Of a stretch of 64,000 bases of DNA, positions 35,079-42,690 are shown piece after piece (position 1 is the stretch's first letter; every line of letters begins with the position of its first letter). Below the pieces are notes generated by a model. The model had not been told where the DNA came from and ran no database searches. It worked only from the letters and a program-made list of their open reading frames with translations. Origin of the DNA: Robiginitalea sediminis (GTDB lineage Bacteria > Bacteroidota > Bacteroidia > Flavobacteriales > Flavobacteriaceae); assembly GCF_002198115.1 (NCBI RefSeq), contig NZ_NGNR01000001.1:1167332-1231331 (forward strand), given 5' to 3'. Position numbers and translations under genes: made by a program.

Positions 35079-37265
35079 ATGCGCCTCCGAATCCTCCTTG
35101 TCCTGGCCCTGGTGTCCTCTGTTGCAGTATTGCAGGGGCAGGACCCCGTGGTCCGGGCCGAATTTGACCTGGAGGGCCGGGTGGTAGCCGAGGCCAATGA
35201 AGCCCCGATCTTCGGGATAGAAGTGAGCACCGACCGCGGGCCGGTGGTCCGTACCAATGCCCTGGGGGAATTCAGGATCCGCGCTTCCCTGGGCGATGTC
35301 CTGATCGTACAGGGGGCCGATATCCAAACCGTCCGCCACCGGATCGGCAGCCGCGAAAGCATCAAGATCGTGGTGCGCGATGCCGAGGGGATCTCCTCCG
35401 GCCCCTCTGCCTCCAGGGGGGCGGCCCAGGCGGCGCGCCACCGGCAACTCCTGAATTCGGCCAACCGTTATAAGCGCACGGATATCCGCAAAAGCCTGGA
35501 CTTCATTACCCGCTCCATTGAAATGCTGGACGGCAATGGCAACCCCCGGGAACTGGCCAGGTCCCTGACCACCCTCGGGGAGATCTACCAGTTCCACCGC
35601 CAGTACGACCTGGCCATCTCCAACTACCAGGAAGCCCTGGAGGCCTACGAGACCTTCCAGACGTTGCTCCTCCTGGGTAAGGCCTATGTGCTGGGCGGTT
35701 TTCCGGACCGGGCCATAGGCCTGCTGGAACGGGAAGTAGGCCGCAGCGGCCTGGTGCCCTACCAGCGGGTGGAGCTCTATGAAACCCTGGGGGATGCCTA
35801 CAGGGAGCAGGGAAAAACAGCCCCTTCGGTCTCCTATTACCAGGAAGCCCTTACTATAGCGGAGAAGAACCAGATTGCCCCGAAGGTCCCGGACCTGAAT
35901 TCCAAGATAGCGGATGCCTACGATGCGGCAAACCGCCCCCGGGAGGCTGAGGCCTATTATGGCAACTCCCTCAGGGAGGCAGAAGCCCAGAACCCTGCCC
36001 GGGCGGTACGGGAAAGCGAAAAGGTGGCCGATTTCTACAGCAAGCGCAGCCGGTTCCCAGAGGAAATCGCCCAACGAAAAAAGAGCCTGGAAAAGCTGGA
36101 GTCTATGGCTATTCAACCAGGGCTTCTGGAGGGGGACTCCATCACCTCCCAGGGGCTCAACTATAAGATTGGCCGGGCCTATGTGGCCCAATCCCGGTAC
36201 GAGGAGGCTATCCCCTTCCTCTCCGAAAGTATCGAAGAGGCGAACACCCAGGGCGACCTGGTGGTGCAGAAGGACGCTACCCGGAAGTTGTCGGAGCTCT
36301 ATCGGGACAGGGGGGATTTTGAAAAAGCCCTGGACCTGTACCAGCAATATGTGGCCCTGGTCGATACCCTTTATATCCGAAAGGAACAGGAGCTGGCCCG
36401 GGCGGCCCGCTTCAGCCGGGAAATGGCCAGCAGCCAGAACCGGATCAATTCCCTGGAGCAGGAGCGGGAACTCAACCAGAGCAAATACGACCTGGCCCGG
36501 GCCGAGCAGCGCCTGGCTGTTGAGCGGAACAAAAGACAGCAGTATATCATCTATTCCCTGATCTTCGGGATACTGCTTACCGGGCTGGCGGCCTTTTTCT
36601 ACTACCGCAGCAACCGGCAGAAGGAGCTGGCCAATTACCTGCTGGCCCTCAAAGGGCTGCGCAGCCAGATGAACCCACACTTCATCTTCAACGCCCTGAA
36701 TTCCGTCAACAATTATATCGCGCGTAACGACGAGCGCAGTGCCAACCGCTACCTCTCGGATTTTTCGCGACTGATGCGCACTGTGCTTGATAACTCGGAA
36801 AAGGATTTTATCCCGCTTAGCGAAGAGCTGGAACTCCTGGAGCTGTACCTGAAACTGGAACACGCCCGTTTCCCGGACAAGTTCGAGTACGCCATTTCGG
36901 TAGATCCGGGCGTAGATGTGGACGCCTACACCATTCCGCCCATGCTGCTGCAGCCCTACCTGGAGAATGCCGTTTGGCACGGCCTTCGGTACAAGGAGGA
37001 AAAGGGCCTGCTGCAGCTCAGCATCAGCCGGGTTTCGGACCAGGCTATCAGCATCAGTATCACCGACGACGGGGTGGGCCGCAAGCGTTCGGCTTCCCTT
37101 AAGACCAACAACCAGAAAAAGCAGAAATCCAAAGGGATGAGCAACATCCAAAGACGCATCGGCATCCTCAACCAGATGTACGGCGACCGCATTACCGTAT
37201 CGGTGTATGACGGGAATGCCGACGGAACGGGGACGCGGGTCGTATTAATTCTCAGAAAGAAATGA
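35079..37265 (+). CDS. LytS-like sensor histidine kinase with TPR sensor region
   Basis: The sensor of a LytS/LytTR two-component pair. The 728 aa comprise a signal peptide, then a carboxypeptidase-regulatory-like beta domain (about 25-105, LEGRVVAEANEAPIFGIEV) and tetratricopeptide repeats (about 125-440). A coiled coil (445-485) and a single membrane helix (about 489-508) follow. The cytoplasmic kinase is of the His_kinase/LytS type: phospho-acceptor His534 in QMNPHFIFNALN, N box ENAVWHGLRY, G box DDGVGRKRS and GTGTRVVL. The sensor part thus lies in the periplasm. The last codons overlap the regulator start (ATGA), so the two are co-translated. Confidence 0.93.
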   Translation: MRLRILLVLALVSSVAVLQGQDPVVRAEFDLEGRVVAEANEAPIFGIEVSTDRGPVVRTNALGEFRIRASLGDVLIVQGADIQTVRHRIGSRESIKIVVRDAEGISSGPSASRGAAQAARHRQLLNSANRYKRTDIRKSLDFITRSIEMLDGNGNPRELARSLTTLGEIYQFHRQYDLAISNYQEALEAYETFQTLLLLGKAYVLGGFPDRAIGLLEREVGRSGLVPYQRVELYETLGDAYREQGKTAPSVSYYQEALTIAEKNQIAPKVPDLNSKIADAYDAANRPREAEAYYGNSLREAEAQNPARAVRESEKVADFYSKRSRFPEEIAQRKKSLEKLESMAIQPGLLEGDSITSQGLNYKIGRAYVAQSRYEEAIPFLSESIEEANTQGDLVVQKDATRKLSELYRDRGDFEKALDLYQQYVALVDTLYIRKEQELARAARFSREMASSQNRINSLEQERELNQSKYDLARAEQRLAVERNKRQQYIIYSLIFGILLTGLAAFFYYRSNRQKELANYLLALKGLRSQMNPHFIFNALNSVNNYIARNDERSANRYLSDFSRLMRTVLDNSEKDFIPLSEELELLELYLKLEHARFPDKFEYAISVDPGVDVDAYTIPPMLLQPYLENAVWHGLRYKEEKGLLQLSISRVSDQAISISITDDGVGRKRSASLKTNNQKKQKSKGMSNIQRRIGILNQMYGDRITVSVYDGNADGTGTRVVLILRKK

Positions 37266-37990
37266 ACATAAAAGCCGTATTGATAGACGACGAGGCGCAG
37301 AGCCGGGAAATTCTGCGCACCTACCTGCAGAAGTACTGCCCCGAGGTGGAACTCCTGGGAGAGGCTGCCGATGTGAACCAGGGGGTGGAACTGATTAGCG
37401 CCACCCGCCCTGAACTGGTTTTCCTGGACGTGGAGATGCCGTTCGGCAATGCCTTCGACCTGCTGGACCGCATCCCGGAACGGAACTTCGAAACTATTTT
37501 TGTGACTGCCTACCAGCAGTACGCTATGGATGCGCTCAACAGCCATGCGGCCTATTATCTGATGAAGCCGATTTCCATAGACGATCTGGTGGCTGCCGTA
37601 AGTTATGTAAAGGATACCCTTGCACGGGAGGCCCGGCTCCACGACCGGGTCCTGAAAGGGGTGCAACGGGCAGAAGGCAAGGTAACCCTGCCCCAGCAGG
37701 ACGGGTTTGAGGTACTGGACGTTTCTGACATCCATTACTGCAAGGCAGACGACAACTATACGGAAATCCACTTGGAAAAACGGCGGGTGGTGGTAAGCAA
37801 GACCCTGAAATATTTCGAGGAAGCGCTACAGGAGTACCCCTTTGTACGCATCCACAAGTCCTACCTGGTGAACGTCTCGGAAGTGGTCCGTTACCGCAGG
37901 GGCAAGGGAGGGAGCGTGGTGCTGGCCAGCGGGAAGGAGCTTCCCGTCTCCCCCTCCCGCAAAAAAGACCTGCTGAGTTATTTTGAATAG
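37262..37990 (+). CDS. LytTR-family response regulator
   Basis: The DNA-binding partner of the preceding kinase. The 242 aa consist of a receiver domain (1-120) with the acidic pair DD at 9-10, phospho-acceptor Asp56 in LVFLDVEMP, and the conserved Thr/Lys positions (FVTAYQQY, LMKPI). A LytTR DNA-binding domain follows (about 140-242: IHYCKADDNYTEIHL, FVRIHKSYLVNVSEV, LPVSPSRKKDLL). The start overlaps the kinase stop by 4 nt. Targets cannot be read from this window. The next gene follows 19 nt after the stop. Confidence 0.95.
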   Translation: MNIKAVLIDDEAQSREILRTYLQKYCPEVELLGEAADVNQGVELISATRPELVFLDVEMPFGNAFDLLDRIPERNFETIFVTAYQQYAMDALNSHAAYYLMKPISIDDLVAAVSYVKDTLAREARLHDRVLKGVQRAEGKVTLPQQDGFEVLDVSDIHYCKADDNYTEIHLEKRRVVVSKTLKYFEEALQEYPFVRIHKSYLVNVSEVVRYRRGKGGSVVLASGKELPVSPSRKKDLLSYFE

Positions 37991-38009
37991 CCGTAAAATA
38001 GAGATACCT

Positions 38010-38525
38010 ATGGCACTGATAAAAGAAGTACGGGGGAAAACCCCGGTAATAGGTCCGGACTGTTTCCTGGCCGAGAACGCCACCCTTGTGGGGGAGGTGG
38101 AGATGGGCAGGGAGTGCAGTATCTGGTTCCAGGCGGTCATCCGGGGGGATGTGCACTACATCCGTATGGGAGACCGGGTTAATGTGCAGGACGGGGCCGT
38201 AATCCACTGTACCTATCAGAAGGCCCCCACGGAAATCGGCAACAATGTTTCCATAGGACACAAGGCCATTGTGCACGGGTGTACCATAGAAGACAACGTC
38301 CTTGTGGGTATGGGGAGCATCATCATGGACCACTGCGTGGTGGGCTCCGGCAGTATAATTGCCGCCGGGGCGGTGCTCACCAAGGGGACCGTCGTTCCCG
38401 GGGGCAGCATCTATGCGGGGGTACCGGCCAAAAAAATCGGGGAGGTGGACCCTGACCTGCGCAAAGGGGAAATTGAACGGATCGCTGCGGCCTATGTAAC
38501 CTATTCGGGGTGGTTTAAACCCTAA
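38010..38525 (+). CDS. Gamma-carbonic anhydrase family protein
   Basis: A left-handed beta-helix protein of the gamma-carbonic anhydrase/CaiE/PaaY group; trimeric with zinc between subunits. The 171 aa show hexapeptide repeats through most of the length. The likely zinc ligands are His in DGAVIHC, and the two histidines of SIGHKAIVHGC. The C-terminus GVPAKKIGEV is typical. Carbonic anhydrase activity in this group is not certain. I start it at ATG 38010; the upstream TTG at 37983 would overlap the regulator gene and is unlikely. It follows the two-component genes closely, so it may belong to the same transcript. Confidence 0.93.
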   Translation: MALIKEVRGKTPVIGPDCFLAENATLVGEVEMGRECSIWFQAVIRGDVHYIRMGDRVNVQDGAVIHCTYQKAPTEIGNNVSIGHKAIVHGCTIEDNVLVGMGSIIMDHCVVGSGSIIAAGAVLTKGTVVPGGSIYAGVPAKKIGEVDPDLRKGEIERIAAAYVTYSGWFKP

Positions 38526-38585
38526 GCCCTTCGGACAGCCTAAATTTCGATATATTGGGAACGATTTAAAAAACGTTCACCCGCT

Positions 38586-39389
38586 ATGTTTGCCGATGCA
38601 CTTCGTGTAACCCCAATTTTTGATGCCGAAATGTCGTATTCCACAGGGGATGTCTATAACCTGATCTGGATTCAGCGCAAGGTAAAGGAAGTTGAGATTG
38701 ACGGATACGCGGAGGCTGGTGTGGATAATGCCCTTTATTTTTTGGATGCCCGGACCCGTTGGCGTATTGCCAAAGGGGAAGAGGAGGCCTCGGCGGGTTA
38801 TGTGCTGACCTTGCCCCGCAGGTTGATGGAACACCCAACATTGAAAAATCTGCATATCGCCGAGATTCGGTTGTTGGCCCATGATCAAATACCGAAGATT
38901 ACGCTAGCCCCGGGAATCGCCATCCGGATCCAGGCGATTATTGAAATGCTGGATGAACTGGCGGGGTCGGAACTGAATCATCGGGAGGAGGCCATGGCAT
39001 CATTGGTCAAGACCTTGTTTGTCTATACCGATGGCCAGTGTAATATCCGATCGACACTAACGGAGAACAACGCAAAAAAACAATTGGTTTTCAGGTTTAA
39101 GAAGCTCGTTGATTCCCACAGTGCCGAGGTACACGAGGTTGCGGATTATGCGCGAAAACTGAATGTGTCCGCTAAATATCTGAATTCCTGTACCCGCGAA
39201 GTTTTAGGCACTACCGCCAAAAGCCTGATCGATGAAATCCGCATTATGCGTTCCAGGCACTTATTAAAGTTTTCCGATTTGACCATCAAGGAAATAAGTT
39301 ATGCCCTTGGCTTTTCCTCCCAGGATTACTTCAGTTACTTCCTCAAAAAACACACGGGGCTTACCCCGAGTACGATCCGTAAAGGGTAG
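38586..39389 (+). CDS. AraC-family transcriptional regulator
   Basis: A 267-aa regulator with a cupin-like N-terminal sensor part (about 1-150; GYVLTLPRRLMEHP) and a C-terminal AraC double helix-turn-helix domain (about 165-267). The latter contains VADYARKLNVSAKYLNSCTREVLGTT for the first motif and IKEISYALGFSSQDYFSYFLKKHTGLTPSTIR for the second. Base composition is visibly lower in G+C (about 40-47 % in lines I counted) than the flanking genes, as is the cupin gene after it, hinting at transfer. A possible second start is Met16 (38631). It is likely to control the adjacent cupin gene. Confidence 0.9.
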   Translation: MFADALRVTPIFDAEMSYSTGDVYNLIWIQRKVKEVEIDGYAEAGVDNALYFLDARTRWRIAKGEEEASAGYVLTLPRRLMEHPTLKNLHIAEIRLLAHDQIPKITLAPGIAIRIQAIIEMLDELAGSELNHREEAMASLVKTLFVYTDGQCNIRSTLTENNAKKQLVFRFKKLVDSHSAEVHEVADYARKLNVSAKYLNSCTREVLGTTAKSLIDEIRIMRSRHLLKFSDLTIKEISYALGFSSQDYFSYFLKKHTGLTPSTIRKG

Positions 39390-39476
39390 ACCTTCCCAAA
39401 TTCCAAGGAATCCCCGACAAATTCCAAAAACAGATAAAGGGTAGTCAGGATATCTTGCGGCAAAACAATCGATAGT

Positions 39477-40022
39477 ATGAACCGCAAATCCTTTTTGAAA
39501 GCTGCCGGTCTTGGAGCAACATTCACATTTTTACCTGTAACCGGAATGGGTAATTACCTGAAAGATATCCGCAAATCTTTCCTTTCTTCTACGCCAAAAT
39601 TAGTGCGGGACACGGAAGGGGATGTGCTGAACGTGATTGGCGATATTCAAACCCATAAACTGGTAGGAAGCGATACCGCGAACCAGATTGTGGAATGGGT
39701 AGATAACGTGGAACCAGGCGTTGGCATCCCGCCTCACATCCACACCCGGGAGGATGAAATATTCCGGGTAATCCGTGGCGAAGTCGAGATCACCATTGAT
39801 GGAACAGCCCATGTGCTTAAGGCGGGGGATACGGCTTTTGCACCTCGCAATATCCCCCATGCCTGGAGGGTGGTGGGCACGGAAAAGGCCAAAATGATAA
39901 CCAGTGCCTTCCCTGCCGGAATTGAACATATGTTCGCGGAATTGGCAGCCCTTCCCGAAGGTCCGCCGGATTTCGAAAAGGTTGCCGAGATTTGCGGCAG
40001 GCAGGGCATTCAGTTTGTCTGA
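39477..40022 (+). CDS. Exported cupin-domain protein
   Basis: A 181-aa protein with a single cupin barrel (about 60-135). Cupin motif 1 is GIPPHIHTREDEIFRVIRGE with His, His and Glu metal ligands in the order expected. Motif 2 is GDTAFAPRNIPHAWR with the fourth His. The N-terminus MNRKSFLKAAGLGATFTF resembles a Tat-type leader with Arg-Lys in place of twin Arg, so export is possible but unproven. The enzyme activity is unknown; quercetinase-like or sensory cupins are possible. It lies 87 nt after the AraC gene, shares its lower G+C, and is closed by a terminator. Confidence 0.85.
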   Translation: MNRKSFLKAAGLGATFTFLPVTGMGNYLKDIRKSFLSSTPKLVRDTEGDVLNVIGDIQTHKLVGSDTANQIVEWVDNVEPGVGIPPHIHTREDEIFRVIRGEVEITIDGTAHVLKAGDTAFAPRNIPHAWRVVGTEKAKMITSAFPAGIEHMFAELAALPEGPPDFEKVAEICGRQGIQFV

Positions 40023-40030
40023 AAGGAAAT

Positions 40031-40064
40031 AACCCCGGGGGCCAAATGGCTTACCGGGGTTTTT
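40031..40064 (+). terminator. Intrinsic terminator after the cupin gene
   Basis: Stem AACCCCGG (40031-40038) with CCGGGGTT (40054-40061), 15-nt loop, then T residues to 40064. It isolates the AraC-cupin pair from the formate dehydrogenase genes. Confidence 0.75.
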
Positions 40065-40161
40065 GTTTGCACCTGTTTCGTCAGGGTAACGCCTGATTCC
40101 GGGAACCCATGTCCCTGGGGCTGAGATTTGCCAAAATCCAGTATCTTTAAAAGGACAACCT

Positions 40162-40177
40162 CCGGGGTGAACCCCGG
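40162..40177 (+). other. Short hairpin in the fdhD leader
   Basis: A perfect 6-bp stem CCGGGG (40162-40167) with CCCCGG (40172-40177) around a TGAA tetraloop, 16 nt before the fdhD ATG. TATCTTTA at 40142-40149 is a one-mismatch -7 box, so the hairpin would sit near the 5' end of the transcript. It is far too short to be a known molybdenum-cofactor riboswitch. Confidence 0.4.
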
Positions 40178-40193
40178 GCTGCAACCAAGGACC

Positions 40194-41027
40194 ATGGCTA
40201 CCCGTACCTACCAGGGAAAGAAATTCGACGCCCAAGGGGTTACCCCCGTGGAAGACGCCCTCACGGTGGAGGAGGCCCTGGAGATCCGCATCAACGGGAA
40301 ACCGTTTAGCCTGACCATGCGTACCCCCGGTGCCGACCGCGAACTGATCCGCGGGATGCTGCACGCGGAGGCTGTCATCAATACCACAGGTTACCACCCC
40401 GAGGTCCGGGTGGGGAAAGCAACGGATAAAGGCGTTGTTTCCGAAGTGGATCTGAAAATCCCGGAAGCCTATCTGGGCGATGGGTATGCCAATACCCGCA
40501 GCCTGCTTTCGGTATCCTCCTGTGGCATTTGCGGGAAGACCGAGCTGGACCAGCAGGGGTTCGACGGGCCGCCTCCAGATGCAGGGGTGTCTTTCGAAGC
40601 TTCCCGTTTCCCGGAATTGTTTGCCCAGATGAACCAGCGCCAGCACGATTTTCAGCAGTCTGGCGGGACGCATGCCGCCGCCCTTTTCGATTCGGGAGGC
40701 GCCTTGCTGGCCGCACGGGAAGATATCGGCCGCCACAATGCGGTGGATAAGGTTGTCGGGCAATTGCTCCTGGAAGGGAGGCTGCCCCAGGCCCGGGTAA
40801 TGACCGTTAGCGGGCGGATTTCCTACGAGATTGTCATCAAGGCCTTCAAGGCCGGAATCCCCTTTTTAGCTGCCGTATCCGCCCCGTCTTCCCTGGCGGT
40901 GGATTACGCCAAAGAACTCGGCATTACCCTGATGGGGTTTTGCAGGGAAGGCAGGGCCACCTGTTACTCCCATGCGTACCGATTGATCAACCAGCGGGTC
41001 CCTGCCCGGCAAACCCAAAGCAAATAG
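40194..41027 (+). CDS. fdhD: Formate dehydrogenase accessory sulfurtransferase FdhD
   Basis: Transfers sulfur from a cysteine desulfurase to the molybdenum cofactor of formate dehydrogenase, which is required for activity; cytoplasmic. The 277 aa contain the catalytic pair CGIC (Cys110, Cys113) in SVSSCGICGK, and the conserved AREDIGRHNAVDKVVG and SGRISYEIVIKAFKAGIPFL segments. I start it at ATG 40194 because the longer frame from TTG 40128 crosses the leader hairpin and family members begin near here. It stands immediately before the dehydrogenase genes (4-nt gap), as expected for its role. Confidence 0.95.
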   Translation: MATRTYQGKKFDAQGVTPVEDALTVEEALEIRINGKPFSLTMRTPGADRELIRGMLHAEAVINTTGYHPEVRVGKATDKGVVSEVDLKIPEAYLGDGYANTRSLLSVSSCGICGKTELDQQGFDGPPPDAGVSFEASRFPELFAQMNQRQHDFQQSGGTHAAALFDSGGALLAAREDIGRHNAVDKVVGQLLLEGRLPQARVMTVSGRISYEIVIKAFKAGIPFLAAVSAPSSLAVDYAKELGITLMGFCREGRATCYSHAYRLINQRVPARQTQSK

Positions 41028-41031
41028 CACT

Positions 41032-42681
41032 ATGTCCGAAAATTTGAGTGAACTCCTGGGCCGAAGGGGCCTGCGCGAAAACCTGTTTGAACGGATGGGC
41101 CAGGCCGCTGCAGCCGAGGGCTCCCCCAATACGGAGGCCCTGGCCCGGTTGGCGGATGAATTCCTGGTGGGCAAGGCGAATGCCTTCGGGACGGCCACTT
41201 TCTACGATTTTATGAAGCCGGAAAACAAGGGAAAGCAGGTCTACCTCTGCAATGGGACGGCCTGTACCTGCGCCGGGACACAACCCGCAGTGAGGGCTGC
41301 GCTGGAATCCCATTTTGAGCCGGATAGCATCGGCCATATGACCTGTCTGGGGCGTTGCCATGAAAATGCGGCCTTCCACTACAAGGGCCGAAATTATTCC
41401 GGAGCTGATATCGACGCTATTTCAGAACTTCTGGAAGGTGACACTATATCCAGGGAAACCTATCATGTGGGCTGTAGCCACCAACCGGTCCTTACCCGGC
41501 CTTTTGCAGGTGTGGAAGCCTTTTACGCCCCATGGGTGGAAGCCCTTGGCCGGGCCCCGGAGGAAGTGTTGGAACGTATCAAGGCATCCGGGCTAAGGGG
41601 CAGGGGAGGCGCCGGCTTTCCCATAGGCCTTAAACTGGAATTCTGCCGGAAGGAAACCTCGGAGGTAAAGTTTATCATCTGCAATGCCGATGAGGGGGAC
41701 CCCGGGGCCTTTTCGGACCGTTACCTGCTGGAGCAGCGCCCGCACGCCGTCCTGTTTGGGATGCTGATAAGCGGGTATGTGACCGGGGCCCGCCATGGGA
41801 TCCTCTACATAAGGGCGGAGTACCCCGAGGCAGTGCAAAAAGTCCGGGAAGCTATCGATTCACTCCTGGAGGCTGGGCTTGCCGGTCCGGATATCCGCCA
41901 GAGCGGATTCGGGTTTGAATTCAAAATCATACAGGCTCAGGGTTCCTACATTTGCGGGGAGGAAACGGCCCTGATCAATTCCATCGAAGGGCAGCGGCCC
42001 GAAGTGCGGGTGCGCCCGCCCTACCCGGCCCAGCGGGGGCTTTTCAACAAACCCACTGTAGTCAATAATGTGGAGACCCTTGCCGCCCTGCACCCCGTCC
42101 TGAGCGAAGGGGGCGCGGCCTGGGAGGGGCTCGGTACCGGTAAGTCTGCCGGTACCAAACTCATGTGCCTGGATGGATTCTTCAACCGTCCGGGGGTTTA
42201 CGAAGTGGTCATGGGGACCCCCTTGAAAACGGTAATCGAAGACTTGGGAGGTGGTTTCCGCAGCCCGGTGAAGGCCCTGCAGATTGGCGGCCCCCTTGGG
42301 GGGGTAGTCCCGGTGGAAATGATTGGGGAACTCACGGTAGATTTTGAATCCTTCGCCCAGGCGGGTTTCCTGCTGGGACATGCCTCGGTGGTCTGTATCC
42401 CGGCGGATTTCCCTATGATTACCTATATCGAACACCTTTTTGATTTTGCGGCTTACGAGAGTTGTGGCAAATGCTTCCCGTGCCGGCTGGGGACCAAGCG
42501 GGGCCATGAACTGGCCCTGAAAGCATCTGCCGGGGGCTATACCATAGATAAAGACCTTTTCGACGACCTTCTGACCACCCTGGAGAAAGGGTCGCTTTGT
42601 GCCCACGGCGGGGGTATCCCCCTGCCTGTCAGGAATATCCTCCGGTATTTTAAAGAGGAATTAACCCCTTATTTCAATTAA
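41032..42681 (+). CDS. NAD-type formate dehydrogenase beta subunit, NuoE-NuoF fusion
   Basis: The diaphorase subunit that passes electrons from formate oxidation to NAD. The 549 aa fuse a NuoE-like thioredoxin-fold domain (1-140) to a NuoF-like domain (150-549). The former has a [2Fe-2S] site: Cys73, Cys78 (Cys80 adjacent), Cys105, Cys109. The latter has FMN loop GRGGAGFPIG (190-199), NAD-site CNADEGDPGAFSDR, YICGEETALI and a [4Fe-4S] site: Cys478, Cys481, Cys484, Cys523. In complex I and many formate dehydrogenases these are separate proteins (about 160 and 430 aa). Linkage to fdhD and the catalytic gene argues against complex I. Confidence 0.9.
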   Translation: MSENLSELLGRRGLRENLFERMGQAAAAEGSPNTEALARLADEFLVGKANAFGTATFYDFMKPENKGKQVYLCNGTACTCAGTQPAVRAALESHFEPDSIGHMTCLGRCHENAAFHYKGRNYSGADIDAISELLEGDTISRETYHVGCSHQPVLTRPFAGVEAFYAPWVEALGRAPEEVLERIKASGLRGRGGAGFPIGLKLEFCRKETSEVKFIICNADEGDPGAFSDRYLLEQRPHAVLFGMLISGYVTGARHGILYIRAEYPEAVQKVREAIDSLLEAGLAGPDIRQSGFGFEFKIIQAQGSYICGEETALINSIEGQRPEVRVRPPYPAQRGLFNKPTVVNNVETLAALHPVLSEGGAAWEGLGTGKSAGTKLMCLDGFFNRPGVYEVVMGTPLKTVIEDLGGGFRSPVKALQIGGPLGGVVPVEMIGELTVDFESFAQAGFLLGHASVVCIPADFPMITYIEHLFDFAAYESCGKCFPCRLGTKRGHELALKASAGGYTIDKDLFDDLLTTLEKGSLCAHGGGIPLPVRNILRYFKEELTPYFN

Positions 42682-42690
42682 TCCTGCCTC

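Noticed and set aside
34887-37151. Minus-strand open frame of 754 codons opposite the histidine kinase
   Set aside because: The plus strand carries an unambiguous kinase with all motifs; the reverse frame has no recognisable domain.
40150-40193. Molybdenum-cofactor riboswitch before fdhD
   Set aside because: The leader is only about 44 nt with one 6-bp stem, much smaller than the known Moco RNA; no further pairing is visible.
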